NCBI GenBank assembly: GCA_027327845.1
Contig: DAHVYC010000001.1
Location: 1 to 31,423, forward strand
DNA length: 31,423 bases
From: Candidatus Nomurabacteria bacterium
GTDB taxonomy: Bacteria; Patescibacteriota; Minisyncoccia; Phycocordibacterales; UBA9973
Direction: 5' to 3'
Under the pieces are notes generated by a model. The model saw nothing but the letters and a program-made list of their open reading frames with translations. It was not told the origin of the DNA and did not search any database. Made by a program: the position numbers and the translations under genes. Below are positions 1-5,632 of the stretch, piece after piece. Numbering within the stretch: position 1 is the stretch's first letter; each line of letters opens with the position of its first letter.

Positions 1-720
1 ACGTCATTTTCCATGAGTAATCAAACTTCTCATGATATACAATATTCTTTCCTGTCATCAGCTTCTTCTCATCTTTTTGGTTGCATCTCCCTCCGTTCTA
101 AATCCCACTGCATCCTCAACCGCCAATATACCAAGGAAGAATACGAAGAACTGGTCCCTAAGATAATCAAGCACATGAACGATATGCCGTATATAGATAA
201 TAAAGGCAGAGTATATAGGTACGGAGAGTTCTTCCCTCCGGAATTATCACCCTTCTCTTACAACGAAACCATAGCCCAAGAGTACTTCCCACTAACCAAG
301 GAAGAAGCCCTAAAACAAGGCTACAAATGGAAAGAAAAAGAGACCAGAAACTACAAGATAGACATTAAAAATGAAGATATTCCCGATGATATCAAGGAAG
401 TAAGGGAAGATATAGTAAATAAGGTTATTGAATGTGCCCATTCGACAGGTTCAAATAAGGGAGAATGCAATGAACAATGCACTGAAGCCTTCAAAATCGT
501 TCCAGATGAGCTTTCCTTCTACCAAAGGATGAATTTACCACTACCCAGACTCTGTCCCAACTGCAGACACTACAACAGGTTAAAACAAAGAAATCCATTG
601 AAGCTCTGGCATAGACACTGCATGAAACCCGGCTGTCCTAACGAATTTGAAACCTCTTATGCACCAGAGAGGCCGGAGATCGTTTATTGTGAGACGTGTT
701 ACAATGCTGAGGTGTATTGA
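1..720 (+). CDS. Cys-rich zinc-ribbon family protein, C-terminal part (5' end outside window)
   Basis: The reading frame is open to the first base of the window, so this is the last ~239 residues of a longer protein; the ATG at 13 is an internal Met. It aligns with the C-terminal part of the two full paralogues at 25323 and 27087: a 'GCISLRSKSHCILNRQYTKE' segment, a 'RYGEFFPPELSPF' segment and a terminal ribbon with CxNCR, a CMKPGC segment and a final CxxC pair (CETCYNAEVY). The missing part should carry two N-terminal zinc ribbons and a Cys-rich repeat core. Its codon choice is more C-rich at third positions than in the 25323 copy, although the proteins are close. It ends in TGA, which overlaps the next ATG (TGATG), so the two genes are probably co-transcribed. 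The molecular function is unknown; zinc binding is inferred from the cysteine spacing. Confidence 0.85.
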   Translation, partial: TSFSMSNQTSHDIQYSFLSSASSHLFGCISLRSKSHCILNRQYTKEEYEELVPKIIKHMNDMPYIDNKGRVYRYGEFFPPELSPFSYNETIAQEYFPLTKEEALKQGYKWKEKETRNYKIDIKNEDIPDDIKEVREDIVNKVIECAHSTGSNKGECNEQCTEAFKIVPDELSFYQRMNLPLPRLCPNCRHYNRLKQRNPLKLWHRHCMKPGCPNEFETSYAPERPEIVYCETCYNAEVY

Positions 721-1199
721 TGAAAAATATAAAAGAAAATATTTTAATATTGCATGATATAAGAAGCGTTACGAATGTTGGCGCGATGTTTCGCACAGCG
801 GACGCCGCCGGTATTGCCAAAATTTATTTGACTGGTTATACACCCACCCCCCTTGATCGTTTTGGTAAAATTCGTAGAGATTTGGCTAAGTCCGCTCTCG
901 GAGCTGAAGAATTTGTTCCATGGGAATTTAAAAAGAATGTTTTATCTTTAATCATAAATCTAAAAACATCGGGATTCCAAATTATAGCCGTGGAACAAGA
1001 TACTAAAGCTGTCGATTATAAGAAAATTAAATTGCGAGAAAAGAATGCTTTTATAATGGGCGCTGAAGTGGAAGGCATACCTAAAAATATCCTTAAAAAA
1101 TGCGATATAATAGCCGAAATACCTATGCGAGGCAAGAAAGAGTCATTAAACGTTTCTGTCGCTTGTGGAATAATATTGTTTCAAAAGATTGTAATTTAA
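720..1199 (+). CDS. SpoU/TrmH-family RNA 2'-O-methyltransferase
   Basis: A 159-aa protein, about the length of a minimal SPOUT (TrmH/TrmL-type) 2'-O-ribose methyltransferase that uses S-adenosylmethionine. All three family motifs are visible: motif 1 near residues 12-25 (RSVTNVGAMFRTADAAG), motif 2 near 115-122 (FIMGAEVEGIP) and motif 3 near 138-153 (IPMRGKKESLNVSVACGI), which form the trefoil-knot cofactor site. There is no N-terminal substrate-binding domain, so the tRNA or rRNA target cannot be named. I chose the ATG at 720, which overlaps the upstream TGA stop; a TTG three bases earlier is possible but less likely. The gene is translationally coupled to the Cys-rich protein upstream. Confidence 0.9.
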   Translation: MKNIKENILILHDIRSVTNVGAMFRTADAAGIAKIYLTGYTPTPLDRFGKIRRDLAKSALGAEEFVPWEFKKNVLSLIINLKTSGFQIIAVEQDTKAVDYKKIKLREKNAFIMGAEVEGIPKNILKKCDIIAEIPMRGKKESLNVSVACGIILFQKIVI

Positions 1200-1205
1200 A
1201 ATGTC

Positions 1206-1221
1206 CGCATAAAATTATGCG
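1206..1221 (+). terminator. short hairpin with T-rich tail after the methyltransferase gene
   Basis: CGCATAA-AA-TTATGCG forms a perfect 7-bp stem 6 nt after the stop at 1199 and is followed by GTGTTTTATAAAAAG. The stem is AT-rich and the T tract is broken, so intrinsic termination would be weak. It lies within the convergent gap with fpg and overlaps the 39-nt dispersed repeat. Confidence 0.4.
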
Positions 1222-1245
1222 TGTTTTATAAAAAGTTATGCCAAG
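1207..1245 (-). repeat. 39-nt dispersed repeat, copy 1 (3' of fpg)
   Basis: Read on the minus strand it starts CTTGGCATAACTTTTTATAA and matches 29242-29280 on the plus strand at 37 of 39 positions, the first 26 without a mismatch. Both copies begin 9 nt downstream of a stop codon (fpg here, rplS there), so it behaves as a shared 3' flanking element. The function is unknown. Confidence 0.8.
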
Positions 1246-1254
1246 TAAGAGTTT

Positions 1255-2130
1255 TTACTTTTGATGGGAACTGCAAAAATGTGCGCTGCGGCCATTTATA
1301 ATTTTTCTCTTTATTATCCCCCCGCAACCTTTTTTCGAACATCTTTCGCCTGTTTTTCTATAAGCCTTGTGATGGTTTTGGAAACCTCCTTTTCTGCCGA
1401 ATATATTTATATAATCGGACATAGAATCTCCGCCTAAACTTATGCTTTTCTTTAGTATTTTATTCATCGAGGAAAACATTTTTTGAAACTCTATATCTTT
1501 CACATCTTTGGTTTTACGCTCAGGATGCACACCACTCTCCCAGAGGATTTCATCGGAATATATATTTCCAATACCGGATAAAAGTTTTTGGTCCATCAGC
1601 GCCGTTTTGATTTTAGTGTTTTGCCTTTTTTGCATAGCTTGCTTTAGTTTCTGCCAAGTGAAATTTTTATCCAGAGGTTCCGGACCGATGTCTTTCAAGT
1701 GTTTGGTGTCGTGCGCAGTTTTAGTCGGCAGGAGAGTTATTTTGCCGAATTTGCGTATATCTGAAAAAGCCAAGTAGTTTTTATTAGGGAAAATAAAAAT
1801 GGCGTGTACGAATTTGTCTCTATTATTAAAAAGTAAATGCCCCGTCATTTTCAGGTGTATCAAAATCGTTTTTTGTTGACTTGCCCCGCCAAGTTTCTGC
1901 GGAGGCGGGGACAGATTTATGAGAATATTTTTTGCCCGTCTTTCTATTGAAATTATTTTTTTACCCGATATTTCCTTTCTAAAATTTTTGAAATAGGACG
2001 GGTTAGCTATGGAATCCGCCTTGCGTTTATCTTTGGTTTTAAGATCGGTCCAAACGTCTTTTATGGTAAATCCCAAAATGGTCTTTTTAAGGCCGCGGAC
2101 CGTTGTTTCTACTTCTGGTAATTCTGGCAT
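1255..2130 (-). CDS. mutM: formamidopyrimidine-DNA glycosylase (Fpg/MutM)
   Basis: A base-excision repair enzyme that removes 8-oxoguanine and formamidopyrimidines and cleaves the strand by beta,delta-elimination. The start is fixed by the family N terminus MPELPEVETT, where Pro2 is the Schiff-base nucleophile and Glu3 the acid. The conserved Lys is in RRAKNIL (about K67), and the helix-two-turn-helix segment 'MDQKLLSGIGNIYSDEILW' follows near 180-200. The C-terminal zinc finger is modified: C-x4-C, then C-x2-H (FCSSHQK) where most homologues have CxxC and CxxC. Residues ~75-86 (PPPQKLGGASQQ) are extra in the beta-strand loop before 'KTILIHLKMTGHLLF' and carry a GC-rich hairpin in the DNA. 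The gene is divergent from the amidase gene with only 14 bp between starts, and a TATAAT box ends 6 nt before the ATG. Confidence 0.95.
   Translation of the reverse strand: MPELPEVETTVRGLKKTILGFTIKDVWTDLKTKDKRKADSIANPSYFKNFRKEISGKKIISIERRAKNILINLSPPPQKLGGASQQKTILIHLKMTGHLLFNNRDKFVHAIFIFPNKNYLAFSDIRKFGKITLLPTKTAHDTKHLKDIGPEPLDKNFTWQKLKQAMQKRQNTKIKTALMDQKLLSGIGNIYSDEILWESGVHPERKTKDVKDIEFQKMFSSMNKILKKSISLGGDSMSDYINIFGRKGGFQNHHKAYRKTGERCSKKGCGGIIKRKIINGRSAHFCSSHQK
1884..1910 (-). repeat. GC-rich inverted repeat inside fpg
   Basis: CCCCGCC and GGCGGGG form a 7-bp GC stem around a 13-nt loop. They encode residues ~74-83, in a stretch that looks inserted compared with the usual Fpg length. It is one of three in-frame hairpin insertions in core genes of this window. 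Confidence 0.6.
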
Positions 2131-2132
2131 GG

Positions 2133-2142
2133 TACAATTATA
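2133..2142. promoter_or_regulatory. overlapping divergent -10 boxes for fpg and the amidase gene
   Basis: The 14 bp between the two starts hold TACAAT (2133-2138, plus), ending 6 nt before the amidase ATG, and TATAAT on the minus strand (2137-2142), ending 6 nt before the fpg ATG. The hexamers overlap by 2 bp. If real, both mRNAs would start at or next to their start codons and the two promoters could not be occupied together. Confidence 0.6.
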
Positions 2143-2144
2143 CA

Positions 2145-3002
2145 ATGATTCTTAAGAAGATTTTATTGGTTGTGTCTGTTCTACTTTTTTTTATACCATT
2201 TTTTGCTATGGCAAAAAATATTTCAAATACTCAAAAACCGGAAAAACCCTTTAAAATATTGCTTATTCCCGGACACGACAACGAGGTATGGGGAGCCGAA
2301 TATGGTAATAGGAAAGAAGCGGATATGAACCTGGTTTTAGCCACCAAAATATACAATATCTTAAAAGAGGATAAAAGATTTAAGGTTTTTATAACCAGAG
2401 ATGGTAATGGCTATACTAAAGATTTTTCAGATTACTTTTCAGCATACAAGGAAGATATAATCTCATTTGAAAAAAATGCCAAAGAGAAAATGGTCGGAAA
2501 CATAACCGATGGAAACTTTGTTCGTAAAAAAAATGCTCCGCATCATAGGGTAAGTAGCAACATAGCTTTAAGGTTGTATGGGTTCAATAAGTGGGCCAAT
2601 GAAAATAATATTGACGCTATGGTACACATTCACTTTAACGATTACCCGCGGGCTAATAATTGGGTGATAGGAAAGTATAAAGGATTTGTCATGTATATAC
2701 CGGATCAGCAACTTTCTAATTATAAAGGAAGCGAGTCATTGGCTAAGAAAATTTTCATGGAGTTGCATAAAAAGTACCCGATCAGCAATTTTCTTCCGGA
2801 AAAGAAGGGTATAGTTACTGACCAGCAACTTATCGCCATAGGTGCCAATGGCACGCTTGATGCTTCTGTTAGGTCCGTTCTTATAGAATATGGTTATATA
2901 TATGAGAAAATTTTTAGAAATAACAAAACCAGAAGCCAGTTCTATAAAGATGCTGCGAACCTGACAGTCAAAGGCCTGGAGAATTATTTTTTCGGAAAGT
3001 AA
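2145..3002 (+). CDS. exported N-acetylmuramoyl-L-alanine amidase (Amidase_3-like)
   Basis: A probable zinc-dependent peptidoglycan amidase that cleaves the MurNAc-L-Ala bond outside the cytoplasm. The ATG at 2145 gives a clean signal peptide (MILKK, a hydrophobic stretch, AMA then K near residue 24). Candidate metal and catalytic residues match the fold in order: His in 'LIPGHDNE', Glu in 'NRKEADMN', His in 'MVHIHFND' and Glu in 'SVLIEYGYI'. The mature protein is ~260 aa, a single catalytic domain with no SPOR, AMIN or LysM module visible. An insert rich in Lys and Asn (about 100-150) separates the first and second halves. It is expressed from a promoter overlapping that of fpg. The amidase fold is well supported; the exact bond cleaved is inferred. 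Confidence 0.8.
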   Translation: MILKKILLVVSVLLFFIPFFAMAKNISNTQKPEKPFKILLIPGHDNEVWGAEYGNRKEADMNLVLATKIYNILKEDKRFKVFITRDGNGYTKDFSDYFSAYKEDIISFEKNAKEKMVGNITDGNFVRKKNAPHHRVSSNIALRLYGFNKWANENNIDAMVHIHFNDYPRANNWVIGKYKGFVMYIPDQQLSNYKGSESLAKKIFMELHKKYPISNFLPEKKGIVTDQQLIAIGANGTLDASVRSVLIEYGYIYEKIFRNNKTRSQFYKDAANLTVKGLENYFFGK

Positions 3003-3003
3003 A

Positions 3004-3152
3004 AATAAAGAAATATCAAAATTTATAAAGCAATCTATCTGGCGAAGCTTCGCCAGCGAACTGCTCGTCGCTCAAGAAAATAAAAAATGGGGTACCATTT
3101 TTATTTTCTAAGCTCCTGCGCAAGGCTTTCTAAATTTTATATTTCTTTATTT
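3004..3152. repeat. composite palindromic element between amidase and ruvA genes
   Basis: The ends are a 27-nt imperfect inverted repeat (3004-3030 and 3126-3152). Inside are a perfect 18-bp palindrome (CTGGCGAAGCTTCGCCAG, 3039-3056) and a hairpin 3076-3108 with a ~14-bp stem and GGTA loop. The right side shares CTGCGCAA-x-G-x-TTTCTAAA (3116-3134) with 29310-29328 at 17 of 19 positions. The right arm reaches into the last codons of ruvA. It may terminate transcription from both sides, but its size and internal structure exceed an ordinary terminator. Confidence 0.75.
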
Positions 3153-3734
3153 ATTAGCTAGTATTTTTAGCGCTTCGCGTATTTTTGCATTCGTGTCAAA
3201 GGAAGATGAAACTTTTTTAATTGCTTCTCTTGCTTCACCTTGAGAATAACCCAAAGACTTTAATGCTTCCAGGGCGTCGAGTTCACCTTGAAGGGAAGTG
3301 CCTGTCTTTTCTTCTCCCATTTTATCTCTTAGCTCTATGATTATTTTTTCGGCAGTTTTTTTACCGATGCCGGAAATTTTCGTCAGATATGCCGTGTCTC
3401 CGGTTCCGATGGCTTTTTTCAATGTTTCAATAGAAGCAATGCCTAAGATACCAAGAGCTCCCTTGGGTCCAATACCGGAAACATTAATTAGCATTTCAAA
3501 GAATTCTAATTCTTGGTGATCAAGGAAACCATAAAGGTCAAATGCATCTTCTCGCACATGGGTATGAATCCAAAATGATGCTAATGCACCATTTTGTTCC
3601 GAGCTTTTACGAGGGGCAGAAAGTTTAGATAAAGTATCGGGTGATACGTTTATTTTATAACCAACTCCGCCGGTTTCTAGTATTATAAATTTATCTGTTT
3701 TTAGGGTTATTTTTCCTCTTAAACTGCCTATCAT
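3147..3734 (-). CDS. ruvA: Holliday junction branch migration protein RuvA
   Basis: RuvA tetramers bind Holliday junctions and load the RuvB motor. The 195-aa length fits the family (~200). The N-terminal OB-fold begins MIGSLRGKI with 'GGVGYKI'; the signature VREDAFDLYGF follows; two helix-hairpin-helix segments are seen at 'LINVSGIGPKGALGIL' and 'LTKISGIGKKTAEKIIIEL'; the C-terminal RuvB-binding domain ends 'ALKSLGYSQGEAREAIKKV'. The loop before VRED is about seven residues longer than in E. coli RuvA, and the extra residues (~47-55, QNGALASFW) are encoded by a hairpin. ruvB and ruvC are not in the window, but ruvX is at 20947. A TATTAT box ends 6 nt before the ATG. Confidence 0.96.
   Translation of the reverse strand: MIGSLRGKITLKTDKFIILETGGVGYKINVSPDTLSKLSAPRKSSEQNGALASFWIHTHVREDAFDLYGFLDHQELEFFEMLINVSGIGPKGALGILGIASIETLKKAIGTGDTAYLTKISGIGKKTAEKIIIELRDKMGEEKTGTSLQGELDALEALKSLGYSQGEAREAIKKVSSSFDTNAKIREALKILANK
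3571..3596 (-). repeat. hairpin inside ruvA
   Basis: On the plus strand CAAAATGATGC-TAAT-GCACCATTTTG is an 11-bp stem with one mismatch and a 4-nt loop. In the ruvA mRNA the mismatch becomes a G-U pair, so the stem closes fully. It encodes residues 47-55, in a loop longer than normal for RuvA. Confidence 0.65.
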
Positions 3735-3740
3735 GGTTTA

Positions 3741-3779
3741 ATAATACCATATTTGCCTTTTTTTGTGATTTTTGATAAT
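3741..3779. promoter_or_regulatory. divergent promoters for ruvA and rpsT
   Basis: The minus strand carries TATTAT (3741-3746), ending 6 nt before the ruvA ATG. The plus strand carries GATAAT (3774-3779), ending 9 nt before the rpsT ATG. No Shine-Dalgarno sequence is visible on either side. The predicted transcripts have leaders of 0-3 nt. Confidence 0.55.
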
Positions 3780-3788
3780 GTTTGTCAT

Positions 3789-4040
3789 ATGCCAATAATA
3801 AAATCAGCTAAAAAAGCTATAAGAGTTTCAGCCAGGAAAAAGGCCGTCAATGACCGCAGGAGACATGCCATGAAAGATATGATAAAAAAGATAGAAAAGA
3901 CTTCCAAAAATGACAAGAAAGAAGCTCAAAAATTGTTAAACTCAGCCTTTGCCGCCATAGACAAAGCGGCAAAGAGAGGCGTTATTAAAAAGAATAATGC
4001 CGCCCGAAAAAAATCTCGCTTGTCGAGACTGGTAAAATAA
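3789..4040 (+). CDS. rpsT: 30S ribosomal protein S20
   Basis: S20 binds 16S rRNA early in 30S assembly. The protein is 83 aa, very basic and all-helical, starting MPIIKSAKKAIRVSARK as in the family, with the typical 'AAIDKAAKRGVIKKNNAARKKSRLSRLV' C terminus. The start at 3789 removes 12 unrelated residues of a longer open frame and is supported by family alignment. A GTG-started ABC transporter gene follows after 4 nt, so this ribosomal protein gene probably leads a small operon with the exporter. Confidence 0.96.
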   Translation: MPIIKSAKKAIRVSARKKAVNDRRRHAMKDMIKKIEKTSKNDKKEAQKLLNSAFAAIDKAAKRGVIKKNNAARKKSRLSRLVK

Positions 4041-4044
4041 TACA

Positions 4045-4848
4045 GTGTCTAAAATAATAGAAGTAAAAAATTTGAATAAAAAATTCGGCGATTTTACAGC
4101 CGTAAATGATATATCTTTTTCAGTAGAAAAAGGGAACATTTTTGCCTTTTTGGGTCCCAATGGAGCGGGTAAAACCACTACCATAAAAATGCTTACCACG
4201 TTGCTTCCGCCAACTAGTGGAAATGTAAAGGTGAATAATTTTGATCTAAACACCGATCGAGACGAAGTGCGTAAATCATTTGGCATAGTTTTCCAAGACC
4301 CGAGCTTGGATGACGATCTTACCGCTTATGAAAACATGAATTTTCATGCGGTTCTTTATGGAGTGCCGAAAGAAGAAAAAGAGGGAAGAATTGAAGAACT
4401 TCTTAGGTTAGTCGATTTATTGGATAGAAAAAATGATTATGTTAAAAATTATTCAGGCGGAATGAAGCGCAGACTTGAGATAGCGCGTTCTTTGATTCAC
4501 AACCCGGAGATAATATTTTTAGACGAGCCGACTGTTGGGCTCGATCCCCAGACACGCAACCATATCTGGTCTTACGTGGTCGATTTATCTAAGAGAAAAG
4601 GAGTTACTGTATTTTTGACTACTCACTATATGGAGGAAGCTGAAAAAATGGCGGACAAGATAGTCGTTATAGATCACGGGAAAATTATAGGTTCCGGTAC
4701 CTCGGACTCTCTTAAAAAGGATACTGGGGCAGAATCTTTAGAAGAAGCATTTTTAAAATTAACAGGTAGTGAAATCAGGCACGATGAGGCGGGTTCGTTG
4801 GATTCACTACGCACACATGCCAGAGTTTGGGGAAGAACTCGTCGTTAA
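4045..4848 (+). CDS. ABC transporter ATP-binding protein, DrrA-like
   Basis: The cytoplasmic ATPase of an ABC-2 type exporter. The Walker A GPNGAGKTT is at ~37-45, the Q-loop in 'FGIVFQDPSLDDDL', the signature SGGMKRRLEIARSL at ~137, Walker B with D160-E161 (FLDEPTVGLDP) and the switch His in 'TTHYMEEAE'. After 'LEEAFLKLTG' the tail is basic (residues ~240-267, ending WGRTRR), typical of DrrA-like proteins. It starts with GTG four bases after rpsT and is followed 36 nt later by its permease. DrrA relatives export drugs or lipids; the substrate here cannot be told. Confidence 0.92.
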   Translation: MSKIIEVKNLNKKFGDFTAVNDISFSVEKGNIFAFLGPNGAGKTTTIKMLTTLLPPTSGNVKVNNFDLNTDRDEVRKSFGIVFQDPSLDDDLTAYENMNFHAVLYGVPKEEKEGRIEELLRLVDLLDRKNDYVKNYSGGMKRRLEIARSLIHNPEIIFLDEPTVGLDPQTRNHIWSYVVDLSKRKGVTVFLTTHYMEEAEKMADKIVVIDHGKIIGSGTSDSLKKDTGAESLEEAFLKLTGSEIRHDEAGSLDSLRTHARVWGRTRR

Positions 4849-4884
4849 TAAAGTTTTGACTGAACAAGAAATATAAGAAAATTT

Positions 4885-5631
4885 ATGAATACAGTATATA
4901 TATTGTGGCTACGACAATTGAAAAAATATTTAAGATCAACTCCCAGAATAATAGGATCTTTGGGTCAGCCCCTTCTTTTTCTGTTGGTGTTTGGCTTCGG
5001 CTTCGGTTCTATCTTTGCTAAGGCCGGGGAAGGAAGCTATATACAATTTTTAGTGCCGGGCATTGTGGCTATGGCCGTCATTTTTACTGCGATTTTTGGG
5101 GGAATAGAGCTTATATGGGATAGACAATTTGGATTTTTAAAAGAAACGATGGTGGCTCCTGTTTCCCGTTTCAATATAATGCTTGGCAGGACGATAGGCG
5201 GAGCGACGGTTTCGGTCATCCAAGGTATTGCAGTCCTTATAATCTCTTTCTTTGTCGGTTTTAAAATGCACAATCCTCTTATGATATTTCCGGCTTTGGT
5301 TTTTATGTTTTTAACGGCATTTTTTTTCACGGCTCTCGGCACATCTATTGCTTCGAGACTTATGGATATGCAAGCTTTTCCTATAATAATGAATTTTCTA
5401 GTAATGCCTCTTTTTTTCCTTTCCGGATCCATTTTCCCGCTTGAAAATGCCCCCAAGGCTCTACAGATTTTGAGTAAAGTTGATCCGCTTACCTATGGCA
5501 TAGATGGATTGCGTTATGTATTTGAAGGAGTATCAAGCTTAAACCCTTGGGCAGACTTAGTATACCTCTTAGGGTTTTCTATAATTGTGTTTTTAGTTGG
5601 CAGATTTTTATTTGAGAGAATGGAAGCCTAG
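4885..5631 (+). CDS. ABC-2 type transporter permease, DrrB-like
   Basis: A 248-aa integral membrane protein with six hydrophobic segments: near 20-45 (LGQPLLFLLVFGFGFG), 58-75, 103-125, 135-155, 165-185 (NFLVMPLFFLSGSIFP) and 222-242. The ABC-2 family signature region 'MPLFFLSGSIFPLENAPKAL' followed by 'DPLTYGIDGLRYV' is clear. It pairs with the ATPase upstream to form a homodimeric exporter. Its stop lies one base from the end of the convergent surface-protein gene, with no terminator between them. Confidence 0.92.
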   Translation: MNTVYILWLRQLKKYLRSTPRIIGSLGQPLLFLLVFGFGFGSIFAKAGEGSYIQFLVPGIVAMAVIFTAIFGGIELIWDRQFGFLKETMVAPVSRFNIMLGRTIGGATVSVIQGIAVLIISFFVGFKMHNPLMIFPALVFMFLTAFFFTALGTSIASRLMDMQAFPIIMNFLVMPLFFLSGSIFPLENAPKALQILSKVDPLTYGIDGLRYVFEGVSSLNPWADLVYLLGFSIIVFLVGRFLFERMEA

Positions 5632-5632
5632 T

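Noticed and set aside
13..720. Complete small gene starting at the ATG at position 13
   Set aside because: The frame is open to base 1, and the paralogues show that about 340 more residues belong upstream.
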